Below are positions 25,085 to 34,303 of a DNA stretch of 64,000 nt, piece after piece. Source of the stretch: CBDDBX01 sp965225955. GTDB taxonomy: Bacteria; Acidobacteriota; Aminicenantia; UBA2199. The stretch is from the NCBI GenBank assembly GCA_965225955.1, contig CBDDBX010000016.1, forward strand, positions 1 through 64,000, read 5' to 3'. Made by a program: the position numbers and the translations under genes. Under the pieces are notes generated by a model. That model searched no databases. It was not told where the DNA came from and saw only the letters and a list, made by a program, of their open reading frames with translations. The first letter of the stretch is position 1; the number at the start of each line of letters is the position of its first letter.

Positions 25085-26557
25085 ATGAAAGTTTTACTCG
25101 ACACAAACATTCTTATTCCATTGGAAGATACCAGACAACTCCTAAGCAAGAATCTTGCAGATATCAAAAGAGTTGGCTCTGAAGTTGGAGTAAAATTTTA
25201 TATCCATCCAATTCAAGAGCAGGATATTAATAGAGACAAATTCTTACAACGGCGTAAATTACTCTTATCAAGAATCAAACAATACATCCTTTTACCTAGC
25301 CCACCGGAATTCTCTTCAGAAGAAAAGGCAAATTTAAATCTTAAAGAAAGTAATAGCAATGATAAAATTGACAATCAATTGTTGCTGGCAATAAAAAGGC
25401 ATGCGTGCGACATATTGGTAACTCATGACAAGGGTATACATAAAAAAGCCCGTCAAATTGGAATTGAACAAAACATACATTATCCGGATCAGTTTCTGGA
25501 ATCAATAAAAAAATTTATAGGTAAGGAACCTACAGCTCCAGCAGGAATAGAAGATAGATATTTATATGAATTTGATCTTCAAAACTCTTTTTTTGATTCT
25601 CTTAAAGAAGGATATTCCGAATTTGAAGATTGGTACAGTTCAAACAGTGATCGAAAATCCTGGGCAGTAACCGTTGATAAAGAATTAGCTGCTTTATGCA
25701 TATATAAATTAGAAAATAGAATAGAAATCACTTCTCCTCTTCCAGATACTGATCTTTCTGGCACAACACTGAAGTTGTGCACATTTAAAGTATCAGAAAA
25801 ACATAGAGGGAAAAAAATTGGTGAACGTTTCCTTTATACAGCATTTAATTATGCAATCAGCAAAAAGTGCAAATGGATCTATATACATATGTTTGGTAAA
25901 GAACATGAGATGCTTGTACAGTTATGTAATAGCTTTGGTTTTCAATATGTTGGGAAACACAAAAAGGATGATGTGTACTGCAAATGTATGGTGCCTCCAA
26001 CTGCTTCACCACTATCATTAACAAATCTTGACTATTCAATAAATTTCTTCCCTCACTATATTGATAGCAGCAACGTACAAAAATTTATTGTCCCGATAAG
26101 ACCAGAATTTCATGAAAAACTATTCCCGGATATCTCTGATATCTCACAAGGTCTTTTTAGAAATGATTTCCAAATTTATCCGCCGGAGGCAAATACTATA
26201 AGAAAAGCATATCTGTGCCATTCAAATACCAGACAGATCAAACCGGGTGATTTAGTACTGTTTTATCGTAGCAAGGATCGCAAAAGCGTAGAAGCAATAG
26301 GCATAGTAGAAAAAACATTCATAGAAAACAGCCTGGATAGAGTTTACCCTATCATCTCAAAAAGAACAGTTTATGATAAAAAGGAATTAACAGAAATTCT
26401 TACAAAAGAGACATTGATAATTCTATTTAGATTGTTAAAATATACATCTCCGATAGGTCTTAAAGAACTAAAAGAGTGTGGAATTAATAGAACGATACAA
26501 ACTACAAGTAAAATAGAAGAAGAAACGTATAATAAAATAAAGAGAAGAATAAAATGA
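25085..26557 (+). CDS. PIN-GNAT-PUA/EVE-like fusion protein
   Basis: This 490-residue protein fuses three domains. Residues 1-135 look like a PIN nuclease: LLDTNILIP with Asp6, then Asp96 (KIDNQLLLAI) and Asp115 (VTHDKG) as the acidic metal ligands. Residues 155-315 are a GNAT acetyltransferase with the acetyl-CoA loop KHRGKKIG at 239-246. Residues 325-490 look like a PUA/EVE-type domain (IKPGDLVLFYRSKD...AIGIVE). Such nuclease, acetyltransferase and RNA-binding parts suggest RNA or tRNA as target, in a toxin or defence setting, but that is inference. Base composition is more AT-rich than the neighbours. It overlaps the ASCH gene by four bases. Confidence 0.75.
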   Translation: MKVLLDTNILIPLEDTRQLLSKNLADIKRVGSEVGVKFYIHPIQEQDINRDKFLQRRKLLLSRIKQYILLPSPPEFSSEEKANLNLKESNSNDKIDNQLLLAIKRHACDILVTHDKGIHKKARQIGIEQNIHYPDQFLESIKKFIGKEPTAPAGIEDRYLYEFDLQNSFFDSLKEGYSEFEDWYSSNSDRKSWAVTVDKELAALCIYKLENRIEITSPLPDTDLSGTTLKLCTFKVSEKHRGKKIGERFLYTAFNYAISKKCKWIYIHMFGKEHEMLVQLCNSFGFQYVGKHKKDDVYCKCMVPPTASPLSLTNLDYSINFFPHYIDSSNVQKFIVPIRPEFHEKLFPDISDISQGLFRNDFQIYPPEANTIRKAYLCHSNTRQIKPGDLVLFYRSKDRKSVEAIGIVEKTFIENSLDRVYPIISKRTVYDKKELTEILTKETLIILFRLLKYTSPIGLKELKECGINRTIQTTSKIEEETYNKIKRRIK

Positions 26558-26967
26558 GAGATACTATTTTAATTTCAATACATCCTGAACACGTTGAGAA
26601 AATATTGTCAGGAGAAAAGAACTTTGAATTTAGAAAAAAATTACCAACTCATATAAAAAAAGCTGTTATATATTCTACTAAACCAGTAGGTGAAATCGTT
26701 GCTGTAATAGACATAAAAGAAGTTATCTCAGATTCACCTGAACATTTATGGACAAGGACGAAAAAATCAGCTGGTATAAATCATACTTTTTATAAAAGTT
26801 ATTTTAAGAATAGAACAACAGCATACGCAATTGAAATAGCAAGTGTTAAAAAACTGGCAACAAGTATCTCTCCTAAAACTCCAACTCTTAACCTGTCAAT
26901 TCCTCAATCATATTCTTATCTTAATGATCAGCAAATTGATCAGATACTACATTTCACATCAATTTAA
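26554..26967 (+). CDS. ASCH-domain protein paired with PIN-GNAT fusion
   Basis: This 137-residue protein fits the ASCH (PUA-like) fold: ISIHPEHVEKILSGEKNFEFRK at the start, then AVIYSTKPVGEIVAVIDI and YFKNRTTAYAIEI. ASCH proteins bind RNA or modified nucleosides. Its start overlaps the stop of the PIN-GNAT gene (ATGA), so the two are co-translated and probably work together. Composition is AT-rich like its partner. It could be an antidote, a cofactor or a substrate-recognition subunit. Confidence 0.8.
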   Translation: MRDTILISIHPEHVEKILSGEKNFEFRKKLPTHIKKAVIYSTKPVGEIVAVIDIKEVISDSPEHLWTRTKKSAGINHTFYKSYFKNRTTAYAIEIASVKKLATSISPKTPTLNLSIPQSYSYLNDQQIDQILHFTSI

Positions 26968-26995
26968 TATCACATAAAAAACACTCTTATATATT

Positions 26996-27043
26996 AGTCC
27001 GTGCCTGTCTGTACCCCTCCGTGTTAGTCCACACTGAAACTCC
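26996..27043. repeat. GC-rich repeat-like tract at edge of AT-rich island
   Basis: Just after the ASCH gene the sequence changes to a tract containing TTAGTCCGTG, TCTGTACCCCTCCGTG and TTAGTCCACACTG, in which the TTAGTCC and CCGTG words recur. It is more GC-rich than its surroundings and codes for nothing evident. It may mark the right border of a transferred segment; no matching left border was found. Confidence 0.3.
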
Positions 27044-27139
27044 ATACCAATCAATATTTGCAGGAAATTTATATTGGGTATTTATATTTCTTACACATTT
27101 ATTCTATAATGCAGGTAAATCAACTAATGGAGAATAGTT

Positions 27140-27976
27140 ATGAATATCAATTTCGACAGGTACCTGGATATGGCTCTCAGCTGGCTCAGCGTATATTGGG
27201 TAAAAATAGTTCTGGCAATCCTTATTTTACTTATAGGTAAATGGCTTGCAGGAAAAATTTCCAGACTAACGGGAAAAATAATGGAGAAGCAGAAAGTGGA
27301 TCAGACTCTGACAGGCTTTATAACCAACATAGTCTACTACACCATGATGCTCCTTATTGTAATTGCAGCTGCAGGACAGCTTGGAATAGATACAGCTTCA
27401 TTCCTCACAATACTTGGTGCTGCAGGTCTTGCGGTAGGTCTTGCTCTTAAAGATTCCCTGTCAAACTTTGCTTCTGGTGTTATGCTCATAATGTTTCGGC
27501 CATTTAAAGCCGGGGAGATGATATCCTCAAATGGAATTGTTGGCACAGTAGAGAGTATAAATATTTTCACAACAGTTCTGAACACACCGGATAACCAGAA
27601 AATAATAGTTCCAAACAGCTCTGTTACTTCAGGAACCATAACAAATATAACAGCCAACTCTGAACGTAGAGTTGATCTGACAGTAGGTATAGGTTACCAG
27701 GACAATATTGAGAAAGCAGAACAGGTTCTTATGAATGTATTAAAAGAAGACTCCAGAGTTCTTGAAAACCCTGCACCTCAGGTGGCTGTTTCTGAACTGG
27801 GAGACAGTAGTGTTAACTTTGTAGTTCGTCCATGGGTCAAAACTGATGATTACTGGGCAGTCTATTTCGACATAACAAAAAAGATCAAACTTGCACTGGA
27901 TGAGGCAGGAATATCAATTCCATTTCCTCAGCAGGATGTTCATCTTTTCACACAACCAACAGGAACAGAAAACTAA
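27140..27976 (+). CDS. MscS-family mechanosensitive channel
   Basis: This 278-residue protein is a small-conductance mechanosensitive channel that releases solutes on osmotic downshock. It has three N-terminal membrane helices; the pore helix reads ILGAAGLAVGLALKDSLSNFASG at about residues 91-113. The beta domain follows (FRPFKAGEMI, then NSSVTSGTITN), and then the C-terminal alpha/beta domain. Length and motifs match short MscS proteins. GGAG precedes the ATG at 27140. It has its own terminator shared with the convergent lipoprotein gene. Confidence 0.93.
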   Translation: MNINFDRYLDMALSWLSVYWVKIVLAILILLIGKWLAGKISRLTGKIMEKQKVDQTLTGFITNIVYYTMMLLIVIAAAGQLGIDTASFLTILGAAGLAVGLALKDSLSNFASGVMLIMFRPFKAGEMISSNGIVGTVESINIFTTVLNTPDNQKIIVPNSSVTSGTITNITANSERRVDLTVGIGYQDNIEKAEQVLMNVLKEDSRVLENPAPQVAVSELGDSSVNFVVRPWVKTDDYWAVYFDITKKIKLALDEAGISIPFPQQDVHLFTQPTGTEN

Positions 27977-27986
27977 TTTCATAAAA

Positions 27987-28015
27987 AAAGGCGGAAAATA
28001 AAAAGTTCCGCCTTT
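27987..28015. terminator. Bidirectional terminator between MscS and PQQ-propeller gene
   Basis: AAAGGCGGAA and TTCCGCCTTT form a perfect 10-bp stem around a 9-base loop, with A-rich sequence on one side and T-rich on the other, between two convergent genes. Almost the same stem occurs at 29681-29712. Confidence 0.85.
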
Positions 28016-28030
28016 CTATTAAATATATCC

Positions 28031-29494
28031 TCAATTCTTAATATCAGATTTTTTGTTACTCCCGGATATTGCAAAAAGGTACCCGATAGTCCGCACAAAC
28101 ATTATTCCACCGGAAATAGCCGGCGATGCAAGCACAGACTCTCCAAGTTTATTACTTGCAAGATGATTATAGACAGATCCTGCTTCAATTACATGAACAG
28201 TTCCATACTCATCCGGGAAATATAGTTTCCCATCAGCAGCAACAGGGGAGGCTGTATAAGCACTGAATTTACCTGCTACTCTCTCTTTGTAAATCTCCTT
28301 CCCGCTTTTTGCTTCGTAACAGGAAAGAATTCCGTTATCTTTACATACATAGAGGTAATCTCCATATAAAACAGGAGTCGGCATATATGCCCCTTTTTTC
28401 AGATGACTCCAGGTAATCCCCTGATTTCTGGTTTCTCCTTTCTTCAGGCTTATATTTCCACGGGCCTGCAGATTTACAGCATAAATGGGACGTACCTTAC
28501 CATGGGAATTTGTTATATATGCATGGCCAAATGCTATTACCGGAGTTGGAACAGGCACATCTCCTCCACCCTTCATCCACCACACAGGCTTTCCTGTGTT
28601 CAAATCATAACTTCCAATATGCTTATAACCGTTCACAACGATCTGGGTTATCTGTTTTCCTTCATATATGGTTGGAGTTCCCCAGGTAGGATTTTCGTCT
28701 CTGTTAGTACGCCATACCGTCTTGCCACTGTTTATATCCATTGCAATAATAAAAGATTGATCCTGTACATCGCAAAGAGCAATTACAACACCCTCATGAA
28801 TCACGGGGGAACTACCAAACTCCCACTGAATATGAGGTGCATCAAAAGCTCCGGCATCAAGGGTTCCAAGATTCCGTTTCCATTTCAGTTTTCCATCTAT
28901 GTCATAGCAGTATATTCCTTCACTACCGAAGAATGCCACAACATTTTCGCCATCTGTTGCAGGGGTGCAGTTGGCGTGGGAGGATTTAACATGTCTTTTA
29001 ATTTTTGGTACTCCTCTGCTGGATTCCTGCTTCCACAAAACTTTCCCCGTATCCCTGTCCAGACACATAATCTCCCAGAGGTGTTCGGCATCATTCTTAA
29101 CCGGAGTTCCATCACCATATAAACCTACCTTAACCGAAGCTTTACTTTTAGTATTTATTGCAGTAGTAATAAACACCCGATTACCCCATACAACAGGAGA
29201 AGAGAGCCCCAACCCCTGAGTTTTTACCACCCATTTGATATTCTTACCCGATTCTGCGTCCCAGTTAAGAGGCAGATTCTGGTTCTCTGTTACTCCTGAA
29301 GCTCTGACACCTCTGAAAGATGGCCAGTTTTCTGAACCTTCAGGTACTTTATAACTGACTTTTACTGCCTTCTCTGTAGTTTTGGCTCTTTTCACTTCAG
29401 GTTTCTTATCACTTCCACACCCCATCAGAACCAGAGAGGCAATAAGAAAAATTAAAAGATAATTGAATCCTTTTCCGTAATGGCTAAATTTCAT
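28031..29494 (-). CDS. PQQ-like beta-propeller lipoprotein (short paralog)
   Basis: This 487-residue lipoprotein has a signal peptide ending LMGCG, then a PQQ-type beta-propeller. Repeated blades are visible as W/F-G-x-P/V patterns with YDLNTGKPVWW, CYDIDGKLKWKRN and CYEAKSGKEIYKE. PQQ-like propellers of this kind without a dehydrogenase Asp/Cys-Cys set are common scaffold or binding proteins. The ATG at 29494 follows GAGGAG; a GTG two codons earlier is less likely. It is downstream of, and about 60% identical by eye to, the propeller part of the gene at 29720-31906. Function unknown. Confidence 0.85.
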   Translation of the reverse strand: MKFSHYGKGFNYLLIFLIASLVLMGCGSDKKPEVKRAKTTEKAVKVSYKVPEGSENWPSFRGVRASGVTENQNLPLNWDAESGKNIKWVVKTQGLGLSSPVVWGNRVFITTAINTKSKASVKVGLYGDGTPVKNDAEHLWEIMCLDRDTGKVLWKQESSRGVPKIKRHVKSSHANCTPATDGENVVAFFGSEGIYCYDIDGKLKWKRNLGTLDAGAFDAPHIQWEFGSSPVIHEGVVIALCDVQDQSFIIAMDINSGKTVWRTNRDENPTWGTPTIYEGKQITQIVVNGYKHIGSYDLNTGKPVWWMKGGGDVPVPTPVIAFGHAYITNSHGKVRPIYAVNLQARGNISLKKGETRNQGITWSHLKKGAYMPTPVLYGDYLYVCKDNGILSCYEAKSGKEIYKERVAGKFSAYTASPVAADGKLYFPDEYGTVHVIEAGSVYNHLASNKLGESVLASPAISGGIMFVRTIGYLFAISGSNKKSDIKN

Positions 29495-29680
29495 TTTCAC
29501 TCCTCATTAATATTACAAGTCTATATCCAGATACATTTAGATAGAACAGTTTCCTGCCAGATCTATAACCTTTACCATCCTGATTACTTGCAGAAAACAC
29601 TGGTTTTCTCATATTAACCGGGTTAACCCTCAATTATTATCAGTATAAAATTTTTACGTCGAACAAACAAACATCACTAT

Positions 29681-29712
29681 AAAAAGGCGGAACGTCTCAA
29701 TGTTCCGCCTTT
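29681..29712 (-). terminator. Terminator after long PQQ-propeller gene
   Basis: AAAGGCGGAAC and GTTCCGCCTTT form an 11-bp stem around an 8-base loop, directly after the stop at 29720 on the minus strand, followed by a T run. The stem is almost the same as at 27987-28015. Confidence 0.85.
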
Positions 29713-29719
29713 ATAACTA

Positions 29720-31906
29720 CTATTTTTTCGTATGTTTATATCCTTCATGTGAGGAGATTCGAAAATGACTCTTATCAACAGCAGAGATTATCTTTATATT
29801 ATTTACCGACTTAATAACAGAAGCCTTTGATTTATCTCTCATTGTATATTCGGCTACACTATGTCTTGGAAGAAAATCTTCCACTCCAATACAGGTGGTT
29901 ACTTCAGCTCTCATCATAGGAACAGATGTAACAATCTCATAACATCTGATACCATTTACATCTTTAATTCCCTTTAACGTACTTTTACCACTTCTCAGCT
30001 CTTTAAGAGGTTCAGGTTTATGATAATCCACTTCAATACATACATAAGCTATGGTACCCAGCAGCCCTATTCCTCTTAACTCTATACCTGAAACAAACTC
30101 TTTAGCCTTATGATCTGCGAAGTAATAGGTACTACCATCAGTACCACCTGTAAACTTATAACTGTCAGCGTCATCTTTAGAGCAGGTGCCATTAACATTA
30201 AGCAGCTGAGGAAGAGTACCGGTGCTACCAGCAGCTTCCACCTTCATATCAAGATCTCCGAATCTTTTTCTGAAAGTACCAGTGGTACTGAATTTTACAT
30301 CATACTGAAGGGCTTCAATCTGCTTTATGCTGTTTGCTGAAATATTAATTATCTCCGCAGGGTCGTTAAGAGATCCGTCTTTCTTTACTTTTGACAAATC
30401 GATTTCGGGAAAATCTGATTTCTGCTCTCTTGAGTGAGCTGTAAATCCGGCTGTTGCTCCTCCTTCTGAAATAGCAAAAAGGTGACTCGTGGTTCTTACA
30501 AACAGCGTTTTCCCGGAAATTGCAGGAGTTGCAAGGCAGGACTCTCCAAGACTATTCGTTGCCAGATGTTTATACTCAGGACCTGCCTGAATAATATGAA
30601 CAGCGCCCTTCTCATCTGCAAAATAGAGCTTACCATCTGCAGCAACAGCAGAAGCAGTATAAGTTCTGTGAACCCCTCCTACTCTCTCTTTATAGATCTG
30701 CTTTCCTGTTTTAGCTTCAAAACAGGTGAGAATACCATTATCCCGGCATATATAGAGATAATCCCCATAAACAATCGGAGTTGGCATATATGCACCTTTT
30801 CTCCCATGATACCATGTTACATGCTCGTTGCCCTTATTCTTCTCTGCGACCGTGATTTCTCCTTTTGATTCAAGATTAACTGAATATATAGGGTTCATTC
30901 TACCGTGAGCACTTGAAATATACGCATGATCAAAAGCTATCACCGGAGTAGGAACAGGTATGTCACCTCCTCCCTTCATCCACCATACAGGCTTACCGGT
31001 TTTAAAATCGTAAGCTCCAATATGCTTATAGCCATTTACAACTATGTGGGTGGAATCACCTTTTTTATATATTGCAGGAGTACTCCATGTGGGAACTTCA
31101 TCTCTATCAGTTTTCCAGATAGTCTTACCATCTTCAATATTAATAGACATAAGAAAAGAGTTTTTCTGAACATCACACTGAATTATGACCCTACCATTGT
31201 GAATAACAGGAGAACTGCCAAACTCCCACTGAGCTTTCGGCATTCTGTAGAACCCTGCATCAAGGGTCCCGAAATCTCTCTTCCACTTAAGATTTCCTTC
31301 AAAATCATAACAGTAGAGCCCTTCACTTCCGAAGAAAGCAACAATGTATTTACCATCTGTTGCAGGAGTTGAATTTGCATGAGATGATTTTGTGTGTCTT
31401 CTTATTTCCGGCACACCGCGATAAGCCTCTCTCTTCCACAGCAACTTACCACTCTCCTTATCATAACAGAGAAGCTGCCAGCTATGGACATCGCTCTTCT
31501 TAACTGAGTCAATATCTCCATACATACCAAGTTTCAGAGAAGAGTCATCTTTGGTATTAACTGCTGTAGTAAGAAAAACTTTGTTTCCCCATATTACAGG
31601 ACAGGACAACCCCAGGCCAGGTGTCTTTACTACCCACTTGATGTTTTTACCTGATTTTCCATCCCATTCAGAAGGTAGTTGCTGGTTTTTAGCTAACCCT
31701 GCAGCGTCTACACCTCTGAAAGATGGCCAGTTTTCTGAGCCTTCAGGTACCTTGTAATCAACTTTAACGATTTTTTTCTGAATCTCAGTTTTCTTTACTT
31801 CCGGCGATTTTTTCTGCTCTCCACTACAACCTGTTAAACCAATACCGATTGCAATAATAACAGACAGAACGTAGAACAACTTTTTGTTTAAATGACTGTT
31901 TTCCAT
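29720..31906 (-). CDS. PQQ-like beta-propeller lipoprotein with C-terminal LolA-like domain
   Basis: This 728-residue lipoprotein has a signal ending LTGC and a PQQ-type propeller to about residue 475 (blades such as CYDFEGNLKWKRD and CFEAKTGKQIYKE). Residues 500-728 add a second beta-rich domain not present in the shorter paralog downstream. That region (KQIEALQYDVKFSTTGTFR, then GIRCYEIVTSV, then FLPRHSVAEYTMRDKS) looks like the LolA/outer-membrane lipoprotein-sorting type. GGAG lies at good spacing before the ATG at 31906. The two genes are a tandem duplication, with the extra domain gained or lost. Membrane location is expected to be periplasmic face or surface. Confidence 0.83.
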   Translation of the reverse strand: MENSHLNKKLFYVLSVIIAIGIGLTGCSGEQKKSPEVKKTEIQKKIVKVDYKVPEGSENWPSFRGVDAAGLAKNQQLPSEWDGKSGKNIKWVVKTPGLGLSCPVIWGNKVFLTTAVNTKDDSSLKLGMYGDIDSVKKSDVHSWQLLCYDKESGKLLWKREAYRGVPEIRRHTKSSHANSTPATDGKYIVAFFGSEGLYCYDFEGNLKWKRDFGTLDAGFYRMPKAQWEFGSSPVIHNGRVIIQCDVQKNSFLMSINIEDGKTIWKTDRDEVPTWSTPAIYKKGDSTHIVVNGYKHIGAYDFKTGKPVWWMKGGGDIPVPTPVIAFDHAYISSAHGRMNPIYSVNLESKGEITVAEKNKGNEHVTWYHGRKGAYMPTPIVYGDYLYICRDNGILTCFEAKTGKQIYKERVGGVHRTYTASAVAADGKLYFADEKGAVHIIQAGPEYKHLATNSLGESCLATPAISGKTLFVRTTSHLFAISEGGATAGFTAHSREQKSDFPEIDLSKVKKDGSLNDPAEIINISANSIKQIEALQYDVKFSTTGTFRKRFGDLDMKVEAAGSTGTLPQLLNVNGTCSKDDADSYKFTGGTDGSTYYFADHKAKEFVSGIELRGIGLLGTIAYVCIEVDYHKPEPLKELRSGKSTLKGIKDVNGIRCYEIVTSVPMMRAEVTTCIGVEDFLPRHSVAEYTMRDKSKASVIKSVNNIKIISAVDKSHFRISSHEGYKHTKK

Positions 31907-32075
31907 AATCACTCCTTACACTACTGTATATCTAGAATATACGTAGTTATTATTCAAAAATGTTATTCTGAGACTAATTTTGTCTTGTAGAAGTTTTGTT
32001 TATAATTGCCATAAGATAATTCAATTGCTGAAAACTCAACATAAATAGACAAAACTGTATCATATCTCAAATTAT

Positions 32076-32501
32076 CTATAAAATATCCCGATACATATCT
32101 GCAATTGGTGGCGCTTCGAGTTTTTCAAAAAACTCCCCGCTGAATTTCCCTTCTTCAGCATATACTTTTTCGTACTCGACTCCCCAGTTACGCATTGAAA
32201 GAAGAACCGGAATCAGTTTTGCCCCCAAAGGTTCAAGAGAGTATTCAACTTTAGGAGGTACCTCTCTATACACTTTTCTCTTAATAATTTTATCTTCCTC
32301 CATCTCTCTCAATTGCTTAGTAAGCATTCTCTCTGTTACATCAGGCATTCTTTTTCTGAGCTCCCCAAACCTTAATATCCCTGCTTTTGCCAGCTCATAA
32401 ACAATAACAGGCTTCCATTTGCCTCCGATTATTTTAAGAGTCAGTTCAAAAAAACATCTGTATTCCCTGTTTCTAACAGTTTTTATTTCACATTTACTCA
32501 T
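32076..32501 (-). CDS. HxlR-family transcriptional regulator
   Basis: This 141-residue winged-helix protein has the HxlR signature: CFFELTLKIIGGKWKPVIVYEL, then LRFGELRKRMPDVTERMLTKQLREMEEDKIIKR and the wing VPPKVEYSLEPLG. A Cys near the N-terminus (MSKCE) and another in YRCFFE could sense thiol-reactive or redox signals, as known for some HxlR members. GGAG precedes the ATG at 32501; the longer in-frame start has no site. It is divergent from a flavoprotein gene, the usual HxlR arrangement. Confidence 0.9.
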   Translation of the reverse strand: MSKCEIKTVRNREYRCFFELTLKIIGGKWKPVIVYELAKAGILRFGELRKRMPDVTERMLTKQLREMEEDKIIKRKVYREVPPKVEYSLEPLGAKLIPVLLSMRNWGVEYEKVYAEEGKFSGEFFEKLEAPPIADMYRDIL

Positions 32502-32530
32502 AATATCTACTCCATTACTATACTTTATGT

Positions 32531-32557
32531 AAGTACCTGTCAAAAAAAACAGTACTT
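32531..32557. promoter_or_regulatory. HxlR operator candidate
   Basis: AAGTAC and GTACTT flank a 15-base spacer between the divergent HxlR and flavoprotein genes. The half-sites extend to GTAAGTAC and GTACTTGC with one mismatch. The position suits control of both genes. Confidence 0.4.
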
Positions 32558-32628
32558 GCAGTAACTAAAGGCATAGTTTAAACTACACAGGCAGATTAAA
32601 TCAAGTACAAAACCTGAGGAGGAACTCA

Positions 32629-33231
32629 ATGTATGCAGTAGCAATTAATGGAAGTCCCAGAAGGGGAGGAAACACTGAGAATTTATTAAAAAGTGCTCTT
32701 AACCCTCTGGATGAAGCCGGATGGGATACAGAACTGGTTCAACTTGGCGGTAAACAGATCAGAGGCTGTCTGGCCTGTATGAAATGTAAAGATAATGGCG
32801 GGGATCACTGTGCTATTAAAAATGATGTTTTTAACGAAATTTACGGCAAAATGCTTAAAGCAGATGCAATAATTCTGGGTTCATCAACCTATTTCAGTAA
32901 TGTTACTGCAGAGATGAAAGCTTTGATTGACAGGTCCGGCTACATGGCTCTGGTAAACGGTCGTGCATTCAGCGGAAAAATCGGCGCATCAGTAGTTGCT
33001 GTAAGACGGGCAGGTGCTCTCCCCACTTTTGATGCAATGAATCATCTTTTCATGATCAATGGAATGATCATCCCTGGCTCAACCTACTGGAATCTTGGAA
33101 TTGGCCTCAAACCAGGAGATGTTAACGAAGACGCAGAAGGTCAGAGAAACATGAAAAACCTTGGTGAAATGATTAACTGGCTTGGAAAATCTCTGGAAAA
33201 CTGTAAAGAGAGTTTTCCAACTCTTTCCTGA
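32629..33231 (+). CDS. Flavodoxin-fold NAD(P)H:FMN reductase / iron-sulfur flavoprotein-like
   Basis: This 200-residue protein has the flavodoxin-like FMN fold. The phosphate-binding loop is NGSPRRGGNT (residues 7-16). A Cys-containing loop, IRGCLACMKCKDNGGDHCAIKND, follows, and GSSTYFSNVTAEMKALIDRSG is typical of the NADPH-dependent FMN reductase/iron-sulfur flavoprotein group. The Cys spacing C-x2-C-x2-C-x7-C could bind a cluster or simply form the short Cys motif of this subfamily. It is divergent from HxlR, so it is probably induced by electrophiles or quinones. AGGAGG precedes the ATG. Confidence 0.88.
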   Translation: MYAVAINGSPRRGGNTENLLKSALNPLDEAGWDTELVQLGGKQIRGCLACMKCKDNGGDHCAIKNDVFNEIYGKMLKADAIILGSSTYFSNVTAEMKALIDRSGYMALVNGRAFSGKIGASVVAVRRAGALPTFDAMNHLFMINGMIIPGSTYWNLGIGLKPGDVNEDAEGQRNMKNLGEMINWLGKSLENCKESFPTLS

Positions 33232-33249
33232 TTATATAATTACACACTT

Positions 33250-33275
33250 TAGCCGGCAGGAACAGCTGTCGGCTA
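33250..33275 (+). terminator. Terminator after flavoprotein gene
   Basis: TAGCCGGCAG pairs with CTGTCGGCTA (one G-T pair) around a 6-base loop, 18 bases after the flavoprotein stop, with CAAAAATCTTTTT following. It lies between convergent genes and may serve both. Confidence 0.65.
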
Positions 33276-33288
33276 TGCAAAAATCTTT

Positions 33289-34224
33289 TTAGAAACTGAA
33301 ATTAATCCCTGCTCCAAAGGTCTGTTTAACCTGAATCCTTCTTCCGTATTTCTTAACCGGATTACCCTGTGCATCTTCTCCCATTCCAAGATATATTTCG
33401 GTATCGTGATCATATTTAAGTGTCATGCCAGCTCTTACAGTAATCAGTTTGTTTACCTTCATATTAAGAGTTAAATCGTAATCAAAATCTACATACTGGG
33501 GATTATCAAGAAGGTTTGAAAAGATCTGAAGTTTCTGTTCAAAATTAACATTCTTCATAATATCTGTTTTAAAATATATCTGCCCCATAAAACCCAGTTC
33601 ATACTTAACATGGTCTCCTTTATCAACTCCAAAATTACCAGCATCTGATAACTCATCATCATTAACAATTGTTATCTTTGAATTCAGAGGGGATACATTG
33701 ATCCAGAAATTTGCTGATTTCTCAAATTTTATACCAGGACCAAAGTTAAGATAAGCAGGAGCAAGAAAGCTGGAGGTTTTTCTCTTTGTTTCCAGATCAT
33801 TACTATTTTCATACTTATAACCTGTATCAAACTGGGATTTGAACCCTACATTAAATGAAAATAACAGAAATTTCGAGAACCGGCGCCCATATATTGAACT
33901 GATATCTATGAAATCCTCAGTTTTTCTTGTTTCATCAAGACGATTACCCTGATAATTGAGACCATACCCTAGTTTAACGTGAGTATTCCAGCTGTTCTTA
34001 TCTTTATTGAAGTTAAACTTGTAATCCAGTATAACCGAGCCGGTTACAGAGCTATTATCTCCTCCTGCCCAGTTACTGAAAGATGTCTGGTTAATAAGCA
34101 GAGCATTACTACCTTTAATAACCCAGCTTTTCTTATCTTTACCTGACTCCTTACCAGCAAGCTCTATACCTGTCAGCAGCATAAAAATTGTTAAGATTAT
34201 CCTTATCAATATATGTTTTTTCAT
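33289..34224 (-). CDS. DUF3078-type outer-membrane beta-barrel protein
   Basis: This 311-residue protein has a signal peptide (to about residue 23), then NALLINQTSFSNWAGGDNSSV, the hallmark of DUF3078. Alternating amphipathic strands follow and the sequence ends in GAGINFSF, the C-terminal Phe pattern of outer-membrane barrels. Its role is unknown. The family is best known from Bacteroidota. It stands alone, convergent with the flavoprotein gene. Confidence 0.85.
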   Translation of the reverse strand: MKKHILIRIILTIFMLLTGIELAGKESGKDKKSWVIKGSNALLINQTSFSNWAGGDNSSVTGSVILDYKFNFNKDKNSWNTHVKLGYGLNYQGNRLDETRKTEDFIDISSIYGRRFSKFLLFSFNVGFKSQFDTGYKYENSNDLETKRKTSSFLAPAYLNFGPGIKFEKSANFWINVSPLNSKITIVNDDELSDAGNFGVDKGDHVKYELGFMGQIYFKTDIMKNVNFEQKLQIFSNLLDNPQYVDFDYDLTLNMKVNKLITVRAGMTLKYDHDTEIYLGMGEDAQGNPVKKYGRRIQVKQTFGAGINFSF

Positions 34225-34303
34225 AAACTTAATCTCCCTGTTTCAATGTTATAAAAGACGACATTATAGAACATTTTTTCAGATTTTGTACACCTGTTTT
34301 CAG

